A stretch of 64,000 nt of DNA from JANLTP01 sp031363055. Its GTDB lineage: Bacteria; Pseudomonadota; Gammaproteobacteria; Burkholderiales; Burkholderiaceae_E. The notes beneath the pieces were generated by a model. It made no database searches, was not told the DNA's origin, and was given only the letters and a program-made list of their open reading frames with translations. The DNA lies in assembly GCA_031363055.1 (NCBI GenBank), contig JANLTP010000154.1:10567-74566 (forward strand), read 5' to 3'. Position 1 is the first letter of the stretch. Every line of letters begins with the position of its first letter. Made by a program: the position numbers and the translations under genes. This document shows positions 9,386 to 18,342 of this stretch, in pieces.

Positions 9386-9429
9386 CGTGGCGCATGCGAT
9401 CTCGAAGTGTTCCGATTGGAGACCCGAAA

Positions 9430-9954
9430 ATGTTGACTAGACCGCAAATAATTATTGCGGCTGTGTTGGCCACTGGCGCGCTCCTTCTGGCGAGTCAAGT
9501 CCGACCCGGTCGCAGTGTTTCCCAGCCGCCAACGGCAGACCTGTCGACGCCTGAGCGCGCCTTGAAGTCCTATTGGACCCTGCGTGAGTGGGTTCGGCGA
9601 ACCCAAGGCGCCGAATCTGCCTCGCCGAGCACGCCGGTCACCATGGCAGAGGTCATGAGCGCTGTGACGTCGCCGAGCATGCGCGACAGCTATCTGACGC
9701 GCCCGGGTGTCAGCGACCCACTTGGGTGGTCGTTGGATAAAATTGAGCAGACTAACGATACGCAAGCGATTGCGACGGCGCGTGTTCGTAATCTTGCCCG
9801 TAATCCAGCGGTCGTGACGCCGACGCCGATCGAGCTTTTCGAGCCTAGTCAGGACAATCAGATTCAGTATGTGTTGAATCGGGAAGGTGCTGCCTGGCGG
9901 GTTACGGAAGTCTGGCGGGTTGATGCCGGGGGCAAACGTACCCGCATCCGTTAG
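9430..9954 (+). CDS. Hypothetical membrane-anchored or secreted protein
   Basis: 174 residues; I do not recognise the family. An N-terminal hydrophobic segment (IIIAAVLATGALLLAS, residues ~6-21) acts as a signal anchor or uncleaved signal, and the rest is soluble (SLS-poor, many Thr/Arg). The C-terminal half reads like a small beta-rich domain (IQYVLNREGAAWRVTEVW). ATG 9430 is chosen because GGAG lies at 9418-9421, 8 bases upstream; an in-frame ATG at 9394 is also possible. The 3' flank has degenerate 14-base repeats (around 9950-9985). Confidence 0.6.
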   Translation: MLTRPQIIIAAVLATGALLLASQVRPGRSVSQPPTADLSTPERALKSYWTLREWVRRTQGAESASPSTPVTMAEVMSAVTSPSMRDSYLTRPGVSDPLGWSLDKIEQTNDTQAIATARVRNLARNPAVVTPTPIELFEPSQDNQIQYVLNREGAAWRVTEVWRVDAGGKRTRIR

Positions 9955-10113
9955 TAGCATCCATAAGTAGCGTCCGTTATTAGCGTCCCTGCGCTTCGAC
10001 AACCTCCTCTATTCCACCTGCTAGCTGTGCTGGTCTGAAAGCACTATCATGTGGGCATGCTTCGGCGCGTAAAGCCTTGGCGGATCAAATAATCTGTAAC
10101 AGGGGGAGGCAAT

Positions 10114-11784
10114 ATGGCGGTGGATCCGAGCACGTTGGCGTTGCAACGAATTTACAAGTGGGAAAAGACAATTCCCAATGAAATCTACTTGACGCAGCCG
10201 ATCGGCAATGGTGTCGTCAAAGATTACACCTGGGCACAGACGATGAACGAAGTGCGGCGCATGGCGACACACTTGCAATCGTTCGGCTGGCCAGCGGGTA
10301 CCCGGATCGCCTTGCTCTCCAAGAATACCGCGCACTGGATCATGACCGATTTTGCGATCTGGATGGCGGGTTTTGTATCGGTGCCGCTTTACCCGACGCT
10401 GGCGCCGGATACGATTCGCCGAATCCTGGATCACAGTGAAGCCAAGCTGCTGTTCGTCGGCAAACTCGATGGTTGGGACAGCATGAAATCCGGCATTCCG
10501 GCTGAACTGCCCTGCATCGCGCATCCGCTGGCACCGGCCAACAATTATCCGAAGTGGGATGACATCGTAGCCAAGTCTGCGCCCATGAAGGACAGTCCGC
10601 TGCGCGCCGCCGATGATATGAACACCATCATTTATACCTCGGGCACGACCGGCATGCCGAAGGGCGTGATGCATAGTTTCGGCACGTTCGCGTCGGCGCT
10701 GAACGCTGGCATGACCCGCGCCGCTATCGTTGACGGCGCCCGCATGCTGTCCTATCTGCCGTTGGCGCATGTCGCCGAACGCATTCTGGTCGAGCACGGC
10801 TCGCTGGCGGTTCGGATGCACCTGTTCTTTGCCGACTCGCTCGACACCTTCACGACCGATTTGCAGCGCGCGCGGCCAACGTTCTTCTTTTCGGTACCGC
10901 GTTTATGGGTCAAGTTTCAGCAAGGCGTAAACGCCAAGATGCCGGCCGAAAAACTGGATCGGCTGCTGAAGATTCCGATTCTGCGTGGCATCGTCAAAAA
11001 GAAAATTCTGACCGGCCTGGGCCTTGATCAATGTGTGCAGGCCTCGGGCGGTGCCTCACCGATGCCGCTGCAGTTGATGCGGTTTTGGGAGAAGCTTGGA
11101 CTGCCGATCACCGAAGGTTACGGCATGACGGAGAATTGCGCGGTGTCGCACTCGACCGAAGTCGGCAAGCCTCGGCCGGGCACGGTCGGGCCGGCATTTA
11201 CCGGTGTGCAATGCCGGATTGCGCCGGACACCGGTGAAATTCAGGTTCTGAGTGGCGGCCAGATGCTCGGCTACTACAAAGAGCCTGAACTGACTCGCCA
11301 GGCCTTGACCGAAGATGGTTGGCTGCGGACCGGCGACAAGGGCACGATCGATGCCGAAGGTAATCTGAAAATCACTGGCCGCGTCAAGGATCTATTCAAG
11401 ACCTCGAAGGGTAAGTATGTGGCGCCAGCCCCGATCGAGGACCGACTGGTCACGCACCCGGCGATCGAGGCGTGCCTGGTCACCGGTGCCAATTTGCCGC
11501 AGCCCCTGGGCATTGCGATGATCTCGCTCGAGGCCGCCAAGGCTGCCAAGGCCGATAACCGCGCTGCATTGACGGCCTCGCTGGCTGCGCATTTGAAATC
11601 GATCAATGACAAACTGGATCCGCATGAACAACTGGACTGCCTGGTAGCGACTGAAACGCCCTGGACGGTCGAGAACGATCTGGTCACGCCGACCTTGAAG
11701 GTCAAGCGAAATCGGGTGGACGATACCTTTGGGAAAAACTACGAGAAGTGGACCGGCATGCGCAAGCCGATCATCTGGTCCTGA
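10114..11784 (+). CDS. AMP-dependent acyl-CoA synthetase (long-chain-type)
   Basis: 556 residues of the ANL superfamily, activating a carboxylic acid to its CoA thioester through an acyl-adenylate. Visible motifs are YTSGTTGMPKGVMHS (~172-186), GYGMTEN (~336) and the hinge region WLRTGDKG ... LKITGRVKDLFKTSKGKYV (~405-435), with the usual C-terminal lysine region. The closest type is the bacterial FadD15/long-chain-like group, but chain length is uncertain. A strong ribosome site, GGGGGAGG, stands 6 bases before ATG 10114. It is a single gene facing the - strand oxidase. Confidence 0.88.
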   Translation: MAVDPSTLALQRIYKWEKTIPNEIYLTQPIGNGVVKDYTWAQTMNEVRRMATHLQSFGWPAGTRIALLSKNTAHWIMTDFAIWMAGFVSVPLYPTLAPDTIRRILDHSEAKLLFVGKLDGWDSMKSGIPAELPCIAHPLAPANNYPKWDDIVAKSAPMKDSPLRAADDMNTIIYTSGTTGMPKGVMHSFGTFASALNAGMTRAAIVDGARMLSYLPLAHVAERILVEHGSLAVRMHLFFADSLDTFTTDLQRARPTFFFSVPRLWVKFQQGVNAKMPAEKLDRLLKIPILRGIVKKKILTGLGLDQCVQASGGASPMPLQLMRFWEKLGLPITEGYGMTENCAVSHSTEVGKPRPGTVGPAFTGVQCRIAPDTGEIQVLSGGQMLGYYKEPELTRQALTEDGWLRTGDKGTIDAEGNLKITGRVKDLFKTSKGKYVAPAPIEDRLVTHPAIEACLVTGANLPQPLGIAMISLEAAKAAKADNRAALTASLAAHLKSINDKLDPHEQLDCLVATETPWTVENDLVTPTLKVKRNRVDDTFGKNYEKWTGMRKPIIWS

Positions 11785-11814
11785 GGTAGCCGGTCTCTGG
11801 TCGCTGGCCATCGG

Positions 11815-12984
11815 CTAAACGATGCTTCGCTCGATTAGCGGCTGATTTCGAATCACGCGATCGAGGGCCAGCGGACTCAGATCAAGCGTTTTGAATCGGC
11901 CGTGAACAATCAGTTCGCTGATACCGCGACCGACTGCGGGGGATTGCTGTAAACCGTGTCCCGAGAAACCATTGGCAAAGATCAGGTTTTCGACCGCCGG
12001 ATGCAAGCCGATCAAGCCATTCGCATCAAACAGATTCATTTCGTAGTATCCGGCCCAGGCGCGGGTCTGCCTCAGCGCTTGAAAGCCCGCAACACGCGCG
12101 GCCAGTGCTGGCCAGATCCGTTCGTTGAAAAGGCAATATTCCGGCTCAAGTGGCGGCTCGTCCGGATCGTCTTGTGCGTCGGGCGAAATACCGCAAATGA
12201 ACTGCCGCCCCTCGGGTCGAAAATAGGCGCCGCCCGGATCGATCACCAATGGGCAATCCGGCAGGGTGGCCGGTGTGTCAAACACAAATACGGTTCGACG
12301 TCGCGCCCGCACGGGCAAATCGATCTGTGCCCAGGAAGCAACTGGCGCAGCCCAGGGCCCGGCCGCGTTGATGAACAGATCGCCCTCACAATCACGGGCG
12401 TCGCGCAGTTGTACGGCTTTGACCTTGCTGCCAGCCATGACCAATCCCACCGCCTCAGCTTGCCGGTAATGCGCACCCAGGGCGCGAGCCTTGTTGCGAA
12501 AGGCTTGCAGGAGGCTGTAGCCGTCGAACCAGCCCTCGCCGCGCACACCGTAGGCACCGAGCGCCAGATCGCCAACTTCCAGCCACGGAAATCGGCCTCG
12601 AAGCGAGTCACGGCTCATCAGTTCAATGGCAGCGCCCTGAGCGACCTGAAGCGCATGGTTTTCGCGCAATTGCGCAGCTCCTGCTTCGCTGGCCAGAAAC
12701 AGATAACCCTGCTCGCGCAAGGCGATGTCGGGCGTCGCTGCCCGGTCGATTTGCAGGTGTCGCCCGACGTCGCGCAAAAACTCTATACCGAACAGTCCAA
12801 TCTGAATATTGATGAGGCTTGAAAATTGCTGGCGGATCGAGCTGGCCGACAGCGCCGAGGAGGCGCGTGCATAGCTGGGGTCTCGTTCGATCACCTGGAC
12901 TGATCCGCGAAACTGTGGGTCAGCCAAAGTGAAATAGGCAATCGCAGAACCGATTGCGCCGCCGCCTATGATGACTACGCGCAT
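11815..12984 (-). CDS. FAD-dependent oxidoreductase (DAO/glycine oxidase family)
   Basis: 389 residues. The N-terminus MRVVIIGGGAIGSAIAYF is the FAD-binding GxGxxG Rossmann motif, and the DAO fold continues to the C-terminal FANGFSGHGLQQSPAVGRGI motif typical of sarcosine/glycine-oxidase relatives. It likely oxidises an amine or D-amino acid with O2 or an electron carrier. ATG 12984 places the motif at the very N-terminus; an upstream ATG at 13011 is less likely. It is divergent from the ornithine-cyclodeaminase-like gene with about 20 bases between starts, so the two probably share a control region and act on related amino or imino acids. Confidence 0.85.
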   Translation of the reverse strand: MRVVIIGGGAIGSAIAYFTLADPQFRGSVQVIERDPSYARASSALSASSIRQQFSSLINIQIGLFGIEFLRDVGRHLQIDRAATPDIALREQGYLFLASEAGAAQLRENHALQVAQGAAIELMSRDSLRGRFPWLEVGDLALGAYGVRGEGWFDGYSLLQAFRNKARALGAHYRQAEAVGLVMAGSKVKAVQLRDARDCEGDLFINAAGPWAAPVASWAQIDLPVRARRRTVFVFDTPATLPDCPLVIDPGGAYFRPEGRQFICGISPDAQDDPDEPPLEPEYCLFNERIWPALAARVAGFQALRQTRAWAGYYEMNLFDANGLIGLHPAVENLIFANGFSGHGLQQSPAVGRGISELIVHGRFKTLDLSPLALDRVIRNQPLIERSIV

Positions 12985-13003
12985 GAGTTTTCCGGGTACA
13001 CAA

Positions 13004-13948
13004 ATGAACACTACCTTACCGTATTTTTCGGCTGAACAGATACACCGGACGCTCGATTATCCGGGCTTGATCGACGCGCTGCGCGAGCTGTTTGCGAGCG
13101 ATGCACAGGCGCCGCTGCGCCATGTTCACTCGGTGGCTTCGAGCAGTGGCGCCAAGTTATTGCTGATGCCCGCCTGGCGCGAAGGTGCGGCGATTGCCGT
13201 CAAGATTGTCACTGTTTTTCCGAACAATCGAGCGCTCGGTGTCGCGACAGTGGCCGCGACTGTACTGTTGATGGACGGTGCCACCGGGCATCCGATTGCG
13301 TTGTTCGATGGTGAGGCCCTGACCTTGCGCCGCACGGCAGCGGCATCGGCGTTAGCCTCGTCCTATTTGTCGCGTGCCGATTCCAGCACCCTGGTGGTGG
13401 TCGGTGCCGGTCATTTGGCACCGTTCCTGGCGCATGCTCATTGTGCGGTCAGACCGATCGATCGGGTGCTGGTCTGGGCACGCAGACCTGAGGCCGCTGT
13501 GGAGCTGGCGGCACGTCTGGTCCGCGAAGGATTGCCGGCGATTGCGTGCGAGGATTTGACCGGTGCGTTGGCGCAGGCTGATATTGTTACTTGCGCAACG
13601 ACGTCGAGCGCGCCGATTGTGCAGGCCAGGTTCGTGAAGGCCGGCGCTCATGTTGATCTGGTCGGTGGCTTCACGGCCGACATGCGCGAGGTCGATGACG
13701 CTCTTGTTCAGGATTCGCGAATTTTCGTTGATACGTTTGCCGGCGCACTGACGGAGGCTGGGGATCTGGTGCAACCGTTGGCGGCGGGTCTGATTTCACG
13801 GCAACATATTTTGGCTGAGTTGGCTGATCTGGCCAGCGGGCGTCATCCTGGGCGGCGTGATTTGCAGGAACGGACTTTGTTTAAGTCGGTGGGGACTGCT
13901 TTGGAGGATTTGGCGGCGGCTTCTTATGTGATGATGGTGGCCGGGTGA
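13004..13948 (+). CDS. Ornithine cyclodeaminase / mu-crystallin family protein
   Basis: 314 residues. The family includes ornithine cyclodeaminase, alanine dehydrogenase and imine reductases. The NAD(P) site is VVVGAGHLAPFLAHA (~127-141), and the N-terminal KIVTVFPNNRALGVAT and GEALTLRRTAAASALAS segments are family-typical. A ketimine or imine reduction would fit a partner oxidase that makes imines, but this is inference. Start uncertain: ATG 13004 gives a normal N-terminus, ATG 12983 is in frame. The stop codon (13946-13948) lies inside a 15-base copy of the tRNA-Pro 3' end, so the last residues may have been altered by that insertion. Confidence 0.83.
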   Translation: MNTTLPYFSAEQIHRTLDYPGLIDALRELFASDAQAPLRHVHSVASSSGAKLLLMPAWREGAAIAVKIVTVFPNNRALGVATVAATVLLMDGATGHPIALFDGEALTLRRTAAASALASSYLSRADSSTLVVVGAGHLAPFLAHAHCAVRPIDRVLVWARRPEAAVELAARLVREGLPAIACEDLTGALAQADIVTCATTSSAPIVQARFVKAGAHVDLVGGFTADMREVDDALVQDSRIFVDTFAGALTEAGDLVQPLAAGLISRQHILAELADLASGRHPGRRDLQERTLFKSVGTALEDLAAASYVMMVAG

Positions 13949-14161
13949 GAGGATTCGGTCACCTCACATGACCGTCTGCGACGGTGAGGATTCGGTCACC
14001 TCGCTCGCATTCGGCTTTGCCTCATGTCTTCGCTCGTCGACCCCGGCCGGGCTGGTAAGCCCGGCCATTCGAATCCTCACGCGAAGCCCGTCTGGGCTTC
14101 GCTTCACCCCGACCAAAATAAAATAGCCGCTCGCGCGGCTTTTTTATTTTGGTCGGGGTGA
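13943..14161. repeat. Field of direct and inverted copies of the tRNA-Pro 3' end
   Basis: Positions 13943-13957 repeat the 15 bases at 14156-14170 (tRNA-Pro T-arm/acceptor). The 22-base stretch 13944-13965 recurs with a 2-base gap at 13983-14002. An inverted piece (CGAATCCTCAC) is at 14070-14080. Three hairpins follow: 14045-14066 (9-bp stem, loop GGTA), 14081-14102 (9-bp stem, loop GTCT) and 14104-14161 (20-bp perfect arms plus a 6-bp inner stem, loop TCGC). The outer arm of the last includes the tRNA acceptor strand and its encoded CCA. There is no gene in this stretch. Confidence 0.85.
14112..14150. terminator. Bidirectional terminator next to tRNA-Pro
   Basis: Stem AGCCGC / GCGGCT with loop TCGC (14125-14140), flanked by A-rich and T-rich arms (AAAATAAAA ... 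TTTTTATTTT). It reads as a rho-independent terminator on both strands, for the - strand tRNA and for any + transcript from the cyclodeaminase gene. Confidence 0.75.
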
Positions 14162-14226
14162 GAGGATTCGAACCTCCGGCCTCTACGTCCCGAACGTAGC
14201 GCTCTACCAGGCTAAGCTACACCCCG
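14150..14226 (-). tRNA. tRNA-Pro (anticodon CGG) with encoded CCA
   Basis: Read on the minus strand it folds as a cloverleaf: 7-bp acceptor CGGGGTG/CACCCCG, anticodon stem CTACG/CGTAG with loop TTCGGGA (anticodon CGG, reading CCG), T-loop TTCGAAT and discriminator A. The 3' CCA is genomic (TGG at 14150-14152 on +). It lies between ispB and the cyclodeaminase gene; its 3' end is repeated and inverted just downstream. Confidence 0.95.
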
Positions 14227-14242
14227 AGGGACTCAGTGAAAG

Positions 14243-15214
14243 TCAGCGGTCGCGCTGCACCGAATAGGACGCGAAGTATAGCAGGGCATCCCGATACGGG
14301 GAAGGTGAGATGTTTTCGACCGCGCGCTTGGCCGCTTGTGCCTCTTCTTCGGCGCGTTGTCGTGTGTAATCGAGTGCGCCAGTGCGCAAGATCGCGCGCA
14401 TGACTTGCTCGCCTTGTTCGGTATGGCCCTGCGTGATGGCGGTGCGCACGAGTTCGCGTTCGCTGGCATTACCGTGCTCGATGACGTAGATGAGCGGTAG
14501 CGTTGCTTTACCTTCACGCAGATCGTCGCCGACGTTTTTGCCGATGTTTTCAGTGTTGCCTGAATAATCAAGCATGTCGTCGATCAACTGGAATGCGGTG
14601 CCAAGGCGACGGCCGTATTCGGCGCAGGCAGCCTCGGTGCTGGCCTGAGCGTTGCACAGGATCGCACCGAGTTGCGCGGATGCTTCGAACAACTTCGCCG
14701 TTTTGTATTGAATGACCTGCAAATAGCGCGCTTCGTCGACATCCGGATCATTGCAGTTCAACAGTTGCAGTACTTCGCCTTCGGCAATGGTATTGGTGGC
14801 GTCGGCCAACACCTTCATGACGCGCATGTCGTTGGCCTCGACCATCATCTGAAATGCGCGCGAATAGAGAAAGTCGCCGACCAACACGGAGGCGGCGTTA
14901 CCGAACCGGGCGTTGGCCGTGTGTCGGCCACGTCGCAACTCGGATTCGTCGACGACGTCATCATGCAGCAGGGTTGCGGTGTGAATGAATTCGACCACCG
15001 CCGCCAGCAGAAAATGATGATGATCGCCGCGATAGCCGAGCGCGCGGGCGATCAGCAGCAACAAAACCGGCCGCATGCGTTTGCCGCCGGCCCCAACGAT
15101 GTACTCTGCAACCTGGTCGATCAACGCTACCTCGGACGACAGGCGTTCGCGGATGACGAGATCGACCTCAGCCAGATCGGAGGTCAGAACGGGGAAGAGC
15201 TCGGCGGGCTTCAT
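14243..15214 (-). CDS. ispB: Octaprenyl/polyprenyl diphosphate synthase
   Basis: 323 residues. Both aspartate-rich motifs of trans-prenyl synthases are present, LLHDDVVDESELRRG (~82-96) and QLIDDMLDYSGNTE (~212-225). The enzyme extends farnesyl diphosphate with isopentenyl units to make the quinone side chain; chain length (C40 probable) cannot be read directly. The C-terminus ending in the basic residues QRDR is usual for betaproteobacterial IspB. It precedes tRNA-Pro on the same strand, with only about 16 bases between, and is divergent from the CoA-transferase gene. Confidence 0.92.
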   Translation of the reverse strand: MKPAELFPVLTSDLAEVDLVIRERLSSEVALIDQVAEYIVGAGGKRMRPVLLLLIARALGYRGDHHHFLLAAVVEFIHTATLLHDDVVDESELRRGRHTANARFGNAASVLVGDFLYSRAFQMMVEANDMRVMKVLADATNTIAEGEVLQLLNCNDPDVDEARYLQVIQYKTAKLFEASAQLGAILCNAQASTEAACAEYGRRLGTAFQLIDDMLDYSGNTENIGKNVGDDLREGKATLPLIYVIEHGNASERELVRTAITQGHTEQGEQVMRAILRTGALDYTRQRAEEEAQAAKRAVENISPSPYRDALLYFASYSVQRDR

Positions 15215-15337
15215 TTGGATAGTTATTATAAGTCCGGCCCCGTTTCGATTCTGGTCGGGCGTTCTGCAATAAGGTGATTTGTATCAAAGACCTCGGGTAC
15301 CATTCGAGAATCGATTTGCCGGAGTTTGACGTTTCTC

Positions 15338-16543
15338 ATGGCCGACCCCAGTTCTACCGCCCAGCCGCCGGGTGCCTTGCAGCGTTTTCGAGTGCTTGAC
15401 CTGAGTCAGGTGCGGGCGGGACCGACGTGCGTCAAGCAGTTGGCCGATTTTGGCGCCGATGTCATCAAGATTGAACCGTCGGCCGGTAGCGGTCGAAAAG
15501 ACGTCATGACCGGCTCTCGTCTGGGTGCCGACATGCAGAATCTGCATAGAAACAAGCGTTCCCTGACCCTCGATCTGAAGCAGGCGGCCGGCAAAGAGGT
15601 GTTCGAGCGGCTGCTCAAGACGGCCGACGTCGTCGTTGAAAACTATCGCCCCGACGTGAAATTCCGGCTCGGCATCGACTATGAAAGTCTGGCGGCTTTC
15701 AATCCGCGCATTATTCTCGCCAGTATTTCGGGCTTCGGGCAAGATGGCCCGTACCGGGAGCGGCCAGGATTCGATCAAATCGCCCAGGGCATGAGTGGGC
15801 TGATGTCGGTGACCGGCGCGCCCGGCGGCGGGCCGATGCGCGTCGGTGCTGCCGTTGCGGATATGGCGGGTGGCTTGTTCGCCGCCCTGGGAATTCTGAC
15901 CGCCCTGCTGGAACGCGAAGCCAGCGGTAAAGGCCAATGGGTGCAATCCTCGCTGTTGCATGCCGGTATTGCCTTGATGGACTTTCAGGCGGCCCGGTTT
16001 CTGGTCCAGGGCGAAATCGCCGGTCAGGCCGGTAATGACCATCCGACCAGCATGCCGACCTCGGCGTATGCGACCCGCGATGGCTACATCAATGTTGCGG
16101 CCGCTGGTAATGTCATGTGGGACAGTCTGTGCAAGGTCTTGGGCCGCGAAGATCTGGCGCTTCGCCCCGAGTTCAAAACCGAATTGGATCGGCCCAAGAA
16201 CCGCACCGAGCTGAACCGCGAGCTGGCCGGTGAGTTTCGCAAGCGCGATAGCGCCGACTGGATCGACTTGCTGAACCAGGCGGGTGTGCCGTGTGGACCG
16301 ATTTATTCCACTGATGAGGTCTTTGCGGATCCGCAAGTGCAACACCTGCAGATTGCCGAGTCCGTCGCACACCCCAAGCTGGGCCAGATATCGCTGATTG
16401 CCCAAGCGGCGCGCCTGTCGCGCACGCCGGGCAAAATCCGCTTTCCGCTGCCGGATGCGGGCGCGCACAATGAAGAAATACTGCAGTCAATCGGTTATTC
16501 GGTCGATGAAGTCAGCGCTTTGCGCGCGGCCGGCGTCATATAA
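15338..16543 (+). CDS. CaiB/BaiF-type CoA-transferase (family III)
   Basis: 401 residues. Family III CoA-transferases move CoA between carboxylic acids through a catalytic aspartate. The N-terminal segment RVLDLSQVRAGPTCVKQLAD and ISGFGQDGPYRERPGFDQIA are family-typical, and the NLHRNKRSLTLDLK region holds the conserved Asp-containing motif. ATG 15338 is used; TTG 15326 is also in frame. It lies 11 bases before the crotonase gene, then a Bug protein gene follows 6 bases on: CoA activation, hydration and import genes form one operon. Confidence 0.87.
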   Translation: MADPSSTAQPPGALQRFRVLDLSQVRAGPTCVKQLADFGADVIKIEPSAGSGRKDVMTGSRLGADMQNLHRNKRSLTLDLKQAAGKEVFERLLKTADVVVENYRPDVKFRLGIDYESLAAFNPRIILASISGFGQDGPYRERPGFDQIAQGMSGLMSVTGAPGGGPMRVGAAVADMAGGLFAALGILTALLEREASGKGQWVQSSLLHAGIALMDFQAARFLVQGEIAGQAGNDHPTSMPTSAYATRDGYINVAAAGNVMWDSLCKVLGREDLALRPEFKTELDRPKNRTELNRELAGEFRKRDSADWIDLLNQAGVPCGPIYSTDEVFADPQVQHLQIAESVAHPKLGQISLIAQAARLSRTPGKIRFPLPDAGAHNEEILQSIGYSVDEVSALRAAGVI

Positions 16544-16554
16544 GGGGAGGTGTA

Positions 16555-17337
16555 GTGCCTGAAGTCATCATCAAGCGCGACGGGCCGATCGGCCACGTGA
16601 TTTTCTCGAATCCGGCGAAGTTCAACGCCATGTCCATCGATATGTGGGAAGCGCTGCCAAAGGCCATTACCGAGTTGGACGCAGACTCTGCCATTCGAGT
16701 CATCGTGTTGCAAGGCGACGGAGAAAAGGCCTTCGTGGCCGGTGCCGATATCTCCCAGTTCGAGTCAAACCGCAGCGAAGGCGAAGCACAACTGCGATAC
16801 AACCGCGCGGTTGAGGCCGCCTATCTGGCGCCACCTGGCGCGGCCAAGCCGGTCATTGCGAAGATTCGCGGTGTCTGCATGGGCGGTGGTCTGGGCCTGG
16901 CAGCAGCCTGTGACTATCGGATCTGCAGCAGCGACTCGCGCTTCAGAATGCCGGCAGGCCGCCTGGGCCTGGGTTACGGGCAGCCGGGCGTGCGACGATT
17001 CACCCAGATCATTGGCGTACAGAACACCTACGATCTATTTTTCACGGCGCGCATCCTTGGCGCGGCTGACGCTCTGCGCATAGGCTTCGTGGCCCAAGTG
17101 GCCGAACCTGCCGAACTGGACGCAGCCACCGCGCAATGGACCAACCTGGTCGCCGAAAATGCGCCGCTGACCTTACGCGCCCTGAAATTGACGCTGAACG
17201 ATCTGCTGCGTGATGCCGCTGATCGCGACCCGGCGGCGGTCAAGTCGGCGCTCGCGGCCTGTTTCGCGAGCGAAGACTACAAAGAGGGCGCGCGCGCGTT
17301 CATGGAAAAAAGAAAACCGGACTTCAGGGGGCGATAG
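16555..17337 (+). CDS. Enoyl-CoA hydratase/isomerase family protein
   Basis: 260 residues of the crotonase fold, with oxyanion-hole segments EKAFVAGADISQFES (~58-72) and RGVCMGGGLGLAAACDYRI (~104-122). The usual catalytic-acid segment reads RMPAGRLGLGYGQPGVRR: Ala replaces the Glu seen in the crotonase at 8532, so hydration is not certain. GTG 16555 follows a strong ribosome site (AAGGGGAGG), which decides the start. It is the second gene of the CoA-transferase operon; the C-terminus FMEKRKPDF is the common EKRxPxF ending. Confidence 0.88.
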   Translation: MPEVIIKRDGPIGHVIFSNPAKFNAMSIDMWEALPKAITELDADSAIRVIVLQGDGEKAFVAGADISQFESNRSEGEAQLRYNRAVEAAYLAPPGAAKPVIAKIRGVCMGGGLGLAAACDYRICSSDSRFRMPAGRLGLGYGQPGVRRFTQIIGVQNTYDLFFTARILGAADALRIGFVAQVAEPAELDAATAQWTNLVAENAPLTLRALKLTLNDLLRDAADRDPAAVKSALAACFASEDYKEGARAFMEKRKPDFRGR

Positions 17338-17343
17338 TCGTTC

Positions 17344-18336
17344 ATGGTTGCCAAGGAAATTTCGCGCCGGCAAACCCTTCAATGGGCTGCCGCGTCGCCC
17401 GCACTGTTGTTCGCCGATCGATTACTCGCACAGGCCCGGTCGTGGCCTGAAAAGCCGATTCGTCTGGTGCTGGGCTACCCAACTGGCGGTGCTGCCGACG
17501 CTACCGCCAGACCACTGCAGCCGAAGCTTGAGGCGGCGTTAGGTCAGTCGCTGATCATCGATTATCGGCCGGGCGCTGGGGCCACCATAGCGGTTGACTT
17601 CACGGCCAAAGCACCGGCCGATGGTTACACGCTGCATCTGGTGGATTCAGGGCCGCTGACGATACTGCCCAATGGCAAGAAGTTGAATTTTGATCCACTG
17701 ACGAGCCTGACGCCGATCGGTTTGGTCAATGGCGGTGGCGCGGTCATCATCGTCAATCCTGCCGTACCCGTGAACAATGTCGCCGAGTTGGTCGCGCTCG
17801 CCAAAGCGACGCCCGGAGGACTCACTTATGGCACCTCCGGCGTGGGCGGGGGCGCCCATCTGGCGGCCGAATTGCTCCAATCGGTCACCAAGGCGTCGTT
17901 CAGCCACGTGCCGTACAAGGGCGGGGCGCCGGCGCTGGTCGATCTCATCGGCGGTCAGATTCCAGTGCTGTTTTCGTCGCTGGGCTCGGCCATGCAGTAC
18001 ATTCAATCAGGCCGGGTCAAGCCGATTGCCGTGACCTCGCTGACCCGTTCCGGTGCGATTCCGAACGTTCCAACCGTCGCCGAGCAGGGCTTTGCCGGTT
18101 ACGAAGCTACGGTCTGGTTTGGTCTGGTCGGTCCGGCCGGCTTGCCGCCGGAAATTGTCAGCAAGCTGAACCGTGCACTGAATGCCGCACTTGCAGATCC
18201 TGGCGTCGCCGACGCCATGCGCAAGCTTGGCTATGAACCGATCACCTCGACGCCGCAGGAATTTGCCGATCGTATTCGAGTCGATCTGGCCAAATGGGCC
18301 AGGGTCATCAAGGATGCGAAGATTCAGCTCGAGTAG
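17344..18336 (+). CDS. Bug-family tripartite-tricarboxylate-type solute-binding protein
   Basis: 330 residues. A Tat-like signal (SRRQTLQWAAASPALLF, residues ~7-23) ends near LLAQA. After it comes the Bug core: WPEKPIRLVLGYPTGGAADA, then ADGYTLHLV, GTSGVGGGAHLAAELL and FSHVPYKGGAPALVDLIGGQ, all in order. These periplasmic proteins bind carboxylates. No TctA/TctB membrane partners are in the window, as is common for Bug genes in Burkholderiales. It starts 6 bases after the crotonase gene and is last in this operon; it converges on the TonB receptor gene, 6 bases away. Confidence 0.92.
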   Translation: MVAKEISRRQTLQWAAASPALLFADRLLAQARSWPEKPIRLVLGYPTGGAADATARPLQPKLEAALGQSLIIDYRPGAGATIAVDFTAKAPADGYTLHLVDSGPLTILPNGKKLNFDPLTSLTPIGLVNGGGAVIIVNPAVPVNNVAELVALAKATPGGLTYGTSGVGGGAHLAAELLQSVTKASFSHVPYKGGAPALVDLIGGQIPVLFSSLGSAMQYIQSGRVKPIAVTSLTRSGAIPNVPTVAEQGFAGYEATVWFGLVGPAGLPPEIVSKLNRALNAALADPGVADAMRKLGYEPITSTPQEFADRIRVDLAKWARVIKDAKIQLE

Positions 18337-18342
18337 TTGGTT

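Noticed and set aside
13943..14161. Prophage or genomic-island attachment at tRNA-Pro
   Set aside because: No integrase, phage gene or second intact copy was found near. The repeats suggest past events, not a present element.
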